The notes under the pieces were generated by a model, which ran no database searches, was not told the DNA's origin, and saw only the letters and a list, made by a program, of their open reading frames with translations. A DNA stretch of 17,562 nucleotides from an uncultured Solirubrobacteraceae bacterium (lineage in GTDB: Bacteria > Actinomycetota > Thermoleophilia > Solirubrobacterales > Solirubrobacteraceae), in contig CADCVT010000496.1 in NCBI GenBank assembly GCA_902806215.1, positions 1 through 17,562 on the forward strand, read 5' to 3'. Shown piece after piece: positions 7,641 through 14,269 of this stretch. The stretch's first letter is position 1, and each line of letters begins with the position of its first letter. A program made the translations under genes and the position numbers.

Positions 7641-9332
7641 ATCAGGCGACTCGCACTCATCTTCTTGCTCGCGTTCCCGGCGTCCGCCTCGGCCGCCGGA
7701 CTCGAGACGATCATCCAGGACGACCGGCTGTTCCTGCACCAGCCGAAGGAGTCGGTCGCGCAGTCGATGGCCGACGTCCGGGCGCTCGGCGCCGACACCG
7801 TCCGCCTGACCGCCAACTGGTCGTCGCTCGCGCCGGCGGCCGACCAGAAGACCAAGCCGCCGGGCATCGACCTCTCCGACCCGGCCTCGTACGAGACCGC
7901 GCGTTGGCAGCGCCTCGACGACGCCGTTCGCCTGGCCACCGCGCAGGGGCTTCGGGTCGCGATCGACATCGGCTTCTGGGCGCCGCTGTGGGCGACGGCC
8001 GACGAGAAGGGCCCGCGCGCGAAGACCGCGGTCAACCCGCAGGACTACGCCGAGTTCACCGTGGCGCTCGTGCGCCGCTACAGCGGGACGTTCGCGCCAC
8101 CGCCGCCCGTCGGGCCCGCGCCGCCGCCGTCCGAGGACGAGCAGGAGCTCGACCGGGTCCTCGGCTCGGTTCCGCCGCCGCCGGGCGTCACACGGGCGCC
8201 GCAGGAGCGCGCCTCGGAGGAGCCGGCGCCGAGCCCGCTGCCGAAGGTCAGCCACTTCACGCTGTGGAACGAGCCGAACCACCACGCGCTGCTCATGCCG
8301 CAGTGGACGCCCGACGGCAAGACGGCCAGCCCGGCGATCTACCGCGCGATGGTCATGGCCGCCTACCCGGCGGCGAAGGGCGTGCGGCCCGACACGAAGA
8401 TCCTCATCGGCAACACGTCGAGCTCCGGCGGAGCGACGGCCGGCGGAAGCGGCCCGGTCGCGCCGCTGCGGTTCCTGCGCGATGTCGCCTGCGTCGACGA
8501 GAACCTGCGCCCGCGCAGCGACGGCGACTGCGCCGGCTTCACGACGCTGCCGGGCGACGGCTGGGCGCACCATCCGTACGCGCGCAACATGCCGCCCGAC
8601 GCGACGAACCGCGGCCGGCGCTCCGACGACGTGCTCGTCGGCGACCTGCCGCGGATGGCGCTGACGCTCGACGCGCTGGCCGCCTCCGGGCGGATCGGCG
8701 AGGCGGTCCGCGAGATCCACGTCACCGAGTTCGGCTACGAGACCGAGGCGCTCGGCCCCGACCGGCCCGGCGTCCCGCAGGACCGCCACGCGCAGTGGAT
8801 CGTCTGGGGCGAGCGGATGGCCGGCAAGGTGCCGACGGTCAAGGCCTGGGCGCAGTTCCTGCTGCGCGACCAGCCGCCCGCGGCCGAGCGCGTCAGCGAG
8901 AGCCTGCGGCGGCCGTTCGGGCAGTTCTGGACCGGGCTGTACGGCAGCGAGGGGCAGGAGAAGCTCGCGGTGCAGTCCTTCAAGGCGGGGCTCGTGGCCG
9001 AGCGGGCCGGCCGCAAGGGGGTGACCCTCTGGGGTCGCCTGCGCCTGGGCGACGGCGCGCGGCGGCTGTTCATCGAGCGCAGCGTCCTCGGGCGGCCGTG
9101 GCGGCGCCTGACGACGAACACGCCACAGGGCGGCCGGCTCGAGGGCTCGTTCCTCGCTGACGGCCGCGAGAGCTTCGCCCGCGGGGCCCGCTACGTGCGC
9201 GGCGCCCGGTACCGCCTGGTGGTCTCCGGCATGCCCGCGGGCCTCCCCGTCGACGTCGTCGGCAAGGCGCCCAAGGCGAAGGCGAAGAAGCGCAGCGCGG
9301 CCAAGCGCCGCGCCGCCAAGCGCCGGTCATAG
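7641..9332 (+). CDS. Secreted glycoside-hydrolase-like TIM-barrel protein
   Basis: Exported protein of about 560 residues resembling clan GH-A glycoside hydrolases. The LWNEPNH motif supplies the probable acid/base Glu (codon at 8271), and HVTEFGYET the probable nucleophile Glu (codon at 8727). A Pro/Glu-rich insert (about 8095-8240) breaks the barrel between strands. The C-terminus is a small beta-rich domain ending in a tail of Lys/Arg/Ala. The start is a problem. The signal peptide reads RRLALIFLLAFPASASAAG, yet the codon just before it is ATC (7641) and no in-frame ATG, GTG or TTG covers it. The TTG at 7665 would leave only about ten residues before the mature protein. An ATC start or a one-base indel after GTG 7636 would explain this. 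The gene is only 10 bp from ald. The sugar substrate is unknown. Confidence 0.7.
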   Translation: MRRLALIFLLAFPASASAAGLETIIQDDRLFLHQPKESVAQSMADVRALGADTVRLTANWSSLAPAADQKTKPPGIDLSDPASYETARWQRLDDAVRLATAQGLRVAIDIGFWAPLWATADEKGPRAKTAVNPQDYAEFTVALVRRYSGTFAPPPPVGPAPPPSEDEQELDRVLGSVPPPPGVTRAPQERASEEPAPSPLPKVSHFTLWNEPNHHALLMPQWTPDGKTASPAIYRAMVMAAYPAAKGVRPDTKILIGNTSSSGGATAGGSGPVAPLRFLRDVACVDENLRPRSDGDCAGFTTLPGDGWAHHPYARNMPPDATNRGRRSDDVLVGDLPRMALTLDALAASGRIGEAVREIHVTEFGYETEALGPDRPGVPQDRHAQWIVWGERMAGKVPTVKAWAQFLLRDQPPAAERVSESLRRPFGQFWTGLYGSEGQEKLAVQSFKAGLVAERAGRKGVTLWGRLRLGDGARRLFIERSVLGRPWRRLTTNTPQGGRLEGSFLADGRESFARGARYVRGARYRLVVSGMPAGLPVDVVGKAPKAKAKKRSAAKRRAAKRRS

Positions 9333-9378
9333 CCCGCCCGTCGCTCCAGATGCGCCGCAACGCGCCGACCACACGGGC

Positions 9379-9636
9379 ATGCGCGCACCAGCTGCATCCG
9401 ACGAGAAGGCCGTCGCCGCCGAGGCGGTGCCGCCGGTCACTGACCTCTCCGCGATGATCGCCGCGATCCGCGCCGACGCGGCCGAGGTCAAGGCCGAGGT
9501 CGCCGACGTGCTCGCCGAGGTGACCGAGCTGCGGGCCGCCGTCGCGAAGGCCGCGGCCGAGCCGGTCGAGCGGGCCGCCGCCGAGCTGCTGCGCCTCCAG
9601 GGCCGCGCTCCGCTGCGCGAGGACGCTGCGGCATAG
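9379..9636 (+). CDS. Small Ala/Glu-rich coiled-coil protein, hypothetical
   Basis: An 85-residue ORF. After a disordered start it runs as one helix (about residues 22-78) with hydrophobic residues at heptad-like spacing (VKAEVADVLAEVTELRAAV), so a coiled coil is likely. There is no signal peptide, membrane segment or recognisable family. The ribosome-binding site is weak. Codon use is GC-rich like its neighbours, but open frames occur by chance in such DNA, so it may not be expressed. It lies beside a decayed region that carries an RTX remnant on the other strand. Confidence 0.45.
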   Translation: MRAPAASDEKAVAAEAVPPVTDLSAMIAAIRADAAEVKAEVADVLAEVTELRAAVAKAAAEPVERAAAELLRLQGRAPLREDAAA

Positions 9637-9637
9637 C

Positions 9638-9796
9638 TCAGCAACCGACTCGCTTCTCGCCAGTTCGTGATCGTGTCCCGGCGGAGACGACGACGGTGTC
9701 GTCGCCGGGACCGCCGAAGAGGTGGTGGGGCCCGCGGCCGCCGTCGAGGCGCTCGACTCCGCCGAGCGCGCGGATCCTGTCGCTGCCGGCCTCGAG
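9638..9796 (-). pseudogene. Remnant of an RTX (hemolysin-type calcium-binding) repeat protein
   Basis: One minus-strand frame, ending at the TGA at 9640-9638, reads LDGGRGPHHLFGGPGDDTVV. This is two tandem nine-residue units of the RTX type (GGxGxDxLx), which bind calcium in secreted proteins. No start or upstream repeat array exists: just upstream on this strand lies the end of the kinase-like pseudogene in another frame. It is therefore read as the C-terminal stub of a lost gene. The match is short and could be chance in GC-rich sequence. Confidence 0.4.
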
Positions 9797-9810
9797 CTCG
9801 CCTCGATCGC

Positions 9811-10742
9811 TCAGAGCGAGGGGACCGCGTCCGCCAGCGTGGTGGCGCGGGCGGCCTCCTCGGCGAGCTTGTCCGGAGGCAGCAGCCAGCCTCCGTGATG
9901 GAACGCGTCGACGCTCGCGCAGACGAGCGAGGTGGCAAGCCAGCCGCGGAGCGAGGCGCGCTCCTCACCCGTCAGAGGCGCGACCGACGCGTATCCGTCG
10001 ACCACGGCGCGGAGCAACCGCTCGTCCCACGCCCGGCGGAACGTGTATCCGGGCCCGTCGCGGGTCCTGCTCATGGCCGCGACGAGCGTGGCGAGCCACG
10101 CGACGTCGGAGACCCGTGCGTCGACGTGGACGTCGTCGAGGTCGAGCAGGACGCAGCCGTTCTCGGTGAGGAGCGCGTTGGGGAGGTCGAGGTCGCCGTG
10201 CAGGAGCCGGCGCGGCCCGCCGGGCGGCGCCTGCGCACGGGCGCGGTCAAGCACCTCGCGCAGCCGCGGGGCGGTCTCGGGCGCCGTGTCGGACAGCGCG
10301 CCGGCCAGCATCTCCAGGGAGGCCGACGCCTTGCCGAAGCGGTCGCGTGGTTCCGCGCGGTGGAGGTCCGGGGGAGGTTCGATGGCCCTGCCGCGTTCGT
10401 GGAAGATCGCGGCGGCGCGCGCGACCGCGGCCAGGTCCTCGGGGGTCTCGGCGTCGGGGCCATGACCGTGGACGAAGCCCTGCACCGCGAACTCCCGCCC
10501 GGGCGGGCAGCGCGCCGCGACGGCATCGTCGAGGGCCTCCGGGACCGGCGCGACCGGCGCGCCGCGGCGGGCGAGACGGCGGTGCGCCTCGCGCTGGAAG
10601 GCGAACTCCTCGGTGCTGAGATAACGACGCGCAGGGGGACCCGCCCGGACATGTCGGTCATCAGGCCGCCGACGGAGAAGGCGAGGTCGTCGGGATGCGG
10701 CGCGATCGCGAGGACGGGCGCGACGGTCGCACGGTGGCGCAT
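9811..10742 (-). pseudogene. Chimeric remnant: PIG-L deacetylase start joined out of frame to an APH-family kinase
   Basis: From ATG 10742, with AAGG seven bases upstream, one frame encodes the start of a PIG-L-type deacetylase: VLAIAPHPDDLAFSVGGLM with the zinc-binding PHPDD motif, up to VPLRVVIS near 10620. The deacetylase resemblance then stops. From about 10629 the other frame (stop at 9811) encodes some 270 residues of an aminoglycoside-phosphotransferase-like kinase: EEFAFQREAHRRL, FVHGHGPDAETPEDL, LLHGDLDLPNALL (the catalytic HGDxxxxN loop) and LLDLDDVHVD (metal-binding Asp). The kinase lacks its N-terminal beta lobe and has no start codon of its own near the junction. The simplest reading is a deletion that fused two minus-strand neighbours and killed both. 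A programmed frameshift is possible but would give a kinase without its N-lobe. The substrate is unknown. Confidence 0.7.
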
Positions 10743-10817
10743 GTGCCGACCTTCCCATACTCGTTCCGCGCGCGCACGCACGCGACGCAGTGGCCCAGGG
10801 GGCTGACGCCGGGATGC

Positions 10818-10823
10818 TAGCCT
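10818..10823 (+). promoter_or_regulatory. Putative -10 (TAGCCT, extended TGC) of the rpsL operon
   Basis: TGCTAGCCT ends ten bases before ATG 10834. Initiation about seven bases downstream would give an rpsL mRNA with a leader of only a few nucleotides. No Shine-Dalgarno is present between the box and the ATG, so leaderless or near-leaderless translation is likely. No convincing -35 is seen. Confidence 0.5.
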
Positions 10824-10833
10824 GCCGGGTCGC

Positions 10834-11229
10834 ATGCCCACGACTTCGCAGCTGATCCGCAAGGGCCGTAACGCCAAGAACAAGAAGCTGGCCACGCCGG
10901 GTCTCAAATCCGGCAAGGGCCGCAAGAAGAAGACGGCTGCCCCGCAGCGGCGCGGCGTTTGCACCCGTGTGTACACCGCGACGCCCAAGAAGCCGAACTC
11001 GGCGCTTCGCAAGGTGGCGCGTGTTCGCATCGCGGGCGGCATCGACGTCACGGCCTACATCCCGGGCGAGGGTCACAACCTCCAGGAGCACTCCGTCGTG
11101 CTCATCCGCGGCGGCCGTGTCAAGGACCTTCCGGGCGTGCGCTACAAGATCGTCCGTGGCGTCCTCGACGCCGCCGGCGTCAACGACCGCAAGTCCGCGC
11201 GCTCGTCGTACGGCGTCAAGAGGAAGTAG
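10834..11229 (+). CDS. rpsL: Ribosomal protein S12
   Basis: Small-subunit protein S12, which lines the decoding centre beside helix 44 of 16S rRNA. It has 131 residues. The conserved core is complete: RRGVCTRVYTATPKKPNSALRK, YIPGEGHNLQEHSVVLIRGGRVKDLPGVRY and a C-terminal SSYGVKRK. Between the N-terminal helix and the core there is a Lys-rich insert (around residues 26-36) absent from E. coli S12 but similar in place to the insert in Bacillus. The lysines whose mutation gives streptomycin resistance (E. coli 42 and 87, here Lys52 and Lys97) are wild type. It is first in the operon with rpsG, three bases apart, and probably made from a near-leaderless mRNA. Confidence 0.98.
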   Translation: MPTTSQLIRKGRNAKNKKLATPGLKSGKGRKKKTAAPQRRGVCTRVYTATPKKPNSALRKVARVRIAGGIDVTAYIPGEGHNLQEHSVVLIRGGRVKDLPGVRYKIVRGVLDAAGVNDRKSARSSYGVKRK

Positions 11230-11232
11230 CTC

Positions 11233-11703
11233 GTGCCCCGCCGCTCCGCAGCGCAGATCCGGCCCGTCGAGGCCGACCCCGTCCATCGTTCGCGCCTCGT
11301 CACGCAGGTCGTCAACCGTGTCATGGTCGACGGCAAGAAGAGCACGGCCGAGCGGATCGTCTACGACGCGCTCGCCATCCTTGGCGAGCGCACCGGCAAG
11401 GAGCCGGTCGAGGCGCTCGAGTCGTCCATCAAGATCCTGACGCCCGCCCTCGAGGTCCGCTCCCGCCGTGTCGGCGGCGCGACCTACCAGGTGCCCGTCG
11501 AGGTGCCGCCGCGCCGTGCGCGCACGCTCGCGATCCGGTGGCTCGTCGAGTTCGCGCGCGACCGCCGCGAGAAGACGATGTCCCAGCGGCTCGCAAACGA
11601 ACTGATCGACGCGCAGAGCCAGCAGGGCGGCGCGTACAAGCGCAAGGACGACATCTACCGCATGGCCCAGGCGAACAAGGCGTTCGCCCACTACCGCTGG
11701 TAG
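11233..11703 (+). CDS. rpsG: Ribosomal protein S7
   Basis: Primary 16S-binding protein of the small-subunit head, 156 residues as usual. Recognisable segments are the N-terminal MPRRSAAQIRPVEADP, the VNRVMVDGKKSTAERIVYDAL helix region, GGATYQVPVEV with the beta hairpin that touches E-site tRNA, and a C-terminal helix ending FAHYRW. The start is GTG 11233, three bases after the rpsL stop, with GAGGAAG at the end of rpsL acting as ribosome-binding site, so the pair is coupled. Unlike the usual str order, fusA does not follow. The next frame downstream (the DUF371 gene) is in register with the TAG stop. Confidence 0.98.
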   Translation: MPRRSAAQIRPVEADPVHRSRLVTQVVNRVMVDGKKSTAERIVYDALAILGERTGKEPVEALESSIKILTPALEVRSRRVGGATYQVPVEVPPRRARTLAIRWLVEFARDRREKTMSQRLANELIDAQSQQGGAYKRKDDIYRMAQANKAFAHYRW

Positions 11704-11721
11704 TGGGCCGGGGGCCCCGGC

Positions 11722-12837
11722 CTGCTTGAGCTCTCAGGAACCGCTGCGGGTCACCGCGAGGTCCGAGCGAGCCACGCCAAGACCATCGAGCTCGTCCGCG
11801 AGGACGGGATCGGCGCCCGGGCGACGTGCGTGGTCGCCGTCGGGGCGCGGCTCGACGAGGAGGCGCTCGCCCAGTTGCGCGGCAACGTCCGGCTCACGCT
11901 CGAGGCCGGTGGCCGACGCGACCGCGTCGAAGGTCGCCTGAACCCGGCGTTCCGGCCGTGCGACCCGCTCATCCTGCGCCGCGAGGACACGGTGACCCGC
12001 GACGCGCTGCTCATCGGTTGCGACCGCGGCAGCGACGGCCTCGACCGCGCGCTCGGCGAGGCCGTCGCGCGCGACGGCGAGCGCGTGACCCTCTCCTTCG
12101 CGCAGATCGGCGGGTACGCCCCCGGCCTGCTCGTCGTGGACCCGGGCGCCGCGTGGGGGAGCCGACGGGGTCACGACGTCAAGCCAAGCGTCTCGTCGCC
12201 CCTGGCCGACGCCGACCGCGACGCTGCCCTGCGCGCGCTCGCCGAGGGCGACACAGTCGCCGCGACCCTCTCCCTCCACGACGACGCCGTCGCGAGCGAC
12301 CTGGTCGCGGCCGCCCACGCTGCCGGCCACGACGTCCTGCCGGTCGATGGCCTACCGCCTGCGATCGCTGCGCTCGCCGCCGCCGGAGCTCCGATGGGTC
12401 GCGTGGAGATCGCGGGCCGCGGTCGCCTACGGCCGCTCGAGGCGGGCACCGTCCGTCTCGCGCTCGGCGTCCCCGGCGACCGCGTCGACGCGTACCTCGC
12501 CGGCGCTGAGCGCGGGCTCGTCACGCTCGACCCTGGCGCGCCGCGCGAACAGCACCTGCCGCGCGGCGCCGGCGACGACGCGGCGATCCCGGGTGGGCGA
12601 GACCGTGTGGCGATCGTCGTGGCGATCGCGCCGCCGGCTGTCGAAGACCTGGAGCCGAGGCTGGCCTCGCTCGTGGGCGATCTGCTCCAGCGCGGCGTGT
12701 CGAAGCGAGACGCCGCCCACGCGGTGCAGGCGGCGACCGGCCTCTCGCGTTCGCGGGCCTACGACGCGGTGCTGGCGCTGGGGGTCCGCGCCGAGACGAG
12801 CAGCGTCGACCGGCCCGACCCGCGCACGAGCCGCTGA
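11722..12837 (+). CDS. DUF371 domain fused to a degenerate RsmI-like (tetrapyrrole-methylase fold) domain
   Basis: The first 125 or so residues resemble DUF371, a domain known mainly from archaea: GHREVRASHAKTIELVRED, then ATCVVAV, and a second half with PLILRREDTVTRDALLIGCD. From about 12150 the protein resembles RsmI. EGDTVA...SDLVAAAHAAGHDVLPVDGLPPAIAALAAAG follows the order of RsmI's SAM-binding half, but the SDAGTPGISDPG motif is lost. The end (GVSKRDAAHAVQAATGLSRSRAYDAV) matches the small C-terminal domain of RsmI and of the rsmI gene nearby. Methyl transfer is therefore unlikely; an RNA- or ribosome-binding role is inferred. Start: the DUF371 homology begins upstream of GTG 11830, and the only in-frame NTG after the rpsG stop is CTG 11722, so that start is used here with reserve. 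A frameshift near 11750 is the alternative. The 3' end overlaps the KamB-like gene by 79 bp. Confidence 0.65.
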   Translation: MLELSGTAAGHREVRASHAKTIELVREDGIGARATCVVAVGARLDEEALAQLRGNVRLTLEAGGRRDRVEGRLNPAFRPCDPLILRREDTVTRDALLIGCDRGSDGLDRALGEAVARDGERVTLSFAQIGGYAPGLLVVDPGAAWGSRRGHDVKPSVSSPLADADRDAALRALAEGDTVAATLSLHDDAVASDLVAAAHAAGHDVLPVDGLPPAIAALAAAGAPMGRVEIAGRGRLRPLEAGTVRLALGVPGDRVDAYLAGAERGLVTLDPGAPREQHLPRGAGDDAAIPGGRDRVAIVVAIAPPAVEDLEPRLASLVGDLLQRGVSKRDAAHAVQAATGLSRSRAYDAVLALGVRAETSSVDRPDPRTSR

Positions 12838-13454
12838 CCCCACGTCGTACGGGCGGGCGGATCCTCGCCCGGATCGAGCATGCGCCACCGTACGTCCTCG
12901 AGCCCGGCGCGCTCCCAGCCGGGGACGAGCTCGCGCTCGACGTGGCCGGGATCCTCGAGCGGTGGCAGCTCGAGGCGCGCGGCGTGCACCTCACGTTCGC
13001 CGGCGCTCGCGTTGAGCAGCGCTACGACGGTCGCGCCTGGCTGGAGCAGCTCGACGATCGTGCGCAGGCCCTCCTCCTTGGGCTGAGCCACCGCACGCAG
13101 CAGCGAGCCCCACGGGTAGTTGATCGTCACGTTCGTCGCGCGGCCGCGGAGCACCGCGGGCAGCCGTTCGAGGCTCGCGACCAAGAAGAGCGCGTTCTCC
13201 GCGCCGCCGCGTGCGGGCTTGCGGGCCGCCTTGCGGGCGGAGTCGGCCATCGCGTCGGCGACCGGGTCGATCCCTACGACGAGCGTGTCGGGCGCCGCGC
13301 GCGCCCGGCGCAGGACGTGCCGGCCGTCGCCCGTCCCCAGGTCGACCGTCACTTCCCGGTACCGTCGGAGCAGCGCATCGAGGCTCGCGGCCTCGAGCGG
13401 CTCCACGCTGCGGCCGCGCAGGACGGGCGCCGTCTCGTCCCTCGTCCATGACAT
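12759..13454 (-). CDS. KamB/NpmA-like 16S rRNA (adenine1408-N1)-methyltransferase
   Basis: SAM-dependent methyltransferase of 231 residues from ATG 13454 (GTG 13466 is also possible). It follows the KamB family closely: VDLGTGDGRH (37-46, SAM loop), GIDPVADAM (61-69, acidic residue for the SAM ribose), ARKPARGG, the NYPWGSLLR motif with Trp115 and a C-terminal RTTWGQRL with Trp205. In NpmA the two equivalent tryptophans stack on A1408, so the key residues appear present. Family members N1-methylate A1408 in helix 44 and give resistance to kanamycin and apramycin; many chromosomal homologues are untested. Its start overlaps the rsmI start head to head, and its end overlaps the DUF371 gene. Placement beside rpsL and rsmI suggests a role in decoding-centre modification rather than an antibiotic cluster. 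Confidence 0.8.
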   Translation of the reverse strand: MSWTRDETAPVLRGRSVEPLEAASLDALLRRYREVTVDLGTGDGRHVLRRARAAPDTLVVGIDPVADAMADSARKAARKPARGGAENALFLVASLERLPAVLRGRATNVTINYPWGSLLRAVAQPKEEGLRTIVELLQPGATVVALLNASAGEREVHAARLELPPLEDPGHVERELVPGWERAGLEDVRWRMLDPGEDPPARTTWGQRLVRGSGRSTLLVSARTPSASTAS

Positions 13455-14269
13455 CCCCTCACGCACCCGGAAGGCTCGTCGTCTGCCCGACGCCGATCGG
13501 CAACGCGGGCGACCTGACCCCGCGCGTCGCGGCTGCGCTCGCAGAAGCGGATCTCATCGCCTGCGAAGATACGCGCCGCACCGGGAGGCTCCTGTCGGAG
13601 CTCGGCATCGACGCGCCGCTCGTCAGCCTGCACGAGCACAACGAGGTCCGGCGCGCGCCCGCGCTGGTCGACCGTCTGCGGGAGGGCGCGACCGTCGCCC
13701 TCGTCTCCGACGCCGGCACGCCCGGCATCTCCGACCCCGGCTACGTCCTCGTCCGCGCGGTGGCCGACGCGGGCCTGCCGCTCACGGTGCTGCCGGGACC
13801 GTCGGCGGTGCTCGCCGCGGTCGTCGCCTCGGCGATGCCGCTCGATCGCTGGCGGTTCGTCGGCTTCCTGCCCCGCAAGGCGGCGGCCCTACTGGCCGAG
13901 CTCGACCAGCCTGGTCCGCTCGTGGGGTTCGAGTCCCCGCGTCGCCTGGCCCGGACGCTTCAGGCGCTGGCCGAGCACGATCCGCAGCGGCCGGTCGCGG
14001 TGTGCCGCGAGCTGACGAAGGACCACGAGGAGGTCGTTCGCGGCAGCGCGGCCGAGGTCGCCGCGCACTTCGCCGAGCACGAGCCGCTCGGGGAGATCGT
14101 CTTGGTCGTCGGCGCGCCCGCCGCGCGCGAAGACACCGGCGCGGCGCTCGCCGCGCTCGCACGCGTCGTCGAGGCCGGCGCGAAGCCGCGTGAGGCCGCC
14201 GGCGCGCTGGCCGAGCTGGTCGGCCTGCCGCGCAACCGCCTCTACGACGCCTGGCTGCGCCAGGGCTAG
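13448..14269 (+). CDS. rsmI: 16S rRNA (cytidine1402-2'-O)-methyltransferase RsmI
   Basis: RsmI uses SAM to methylate the 2'-OH of C1402 in the decoding centre. It has 273 residues, the usual length. The tetrapyrrole-methylase-fold motifs are all intact: PTPIGNAGDLTPR (14-26), CEDTRRTG, SDAGTPGISDPG, LPGPSAVLAA, FVGFLPRK and CRELTKDHEEV, followed by the C-terminal domain (AGAKPREAAGALAELVGLPRNRLYDAWL). ATG 13448 places the first motif at the normal distance from the N-terminus. The start overlaps the divergent KamB-like gene by 7 bp, so its promoter must lie inside that gene. Its stop shares the bases CTAG with the stop of the convergent membrane-protein gene. Confidence 0.96.
   Translation: MTSPHAPGRLVVCPTPIGNAGDLTPRVAAALAEADLIACEDTRRTGRLLSELGIDAPLVSLHEHNEVRRAPALVDRLREGATVALVSDAGTPGISDPGYVLVRAVADAGLPLTVLPGPSAVLAAVVASAMPLDRWRFVGFLPRKAAALLAELDQPGPLVGFESPRRLARTLQALAEHDPQRPVAVCRELTKDHEEVVRGSAAEVAAHFAEHEPLGEIVLVVGAPAAREDTGAALAALARVVEAGAKPREAAGALAELVGLPRNRLYDAWLRQG

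Noticed and set aside
10834..11229. Streptomycin-resistance substitution in S12
   Set aside because: The lysines equivalent to E. coli 42 and 87 are unchanged, and the neighbouring PKKPNS and VKDLPG motifs are wild type.
11707..11720. GC-rich palindrome just after rpsG as a terminator
   Set aside because: The stem CCGG/CCGG has no following T-run, and the next gene lies in the same direction within a few bases.
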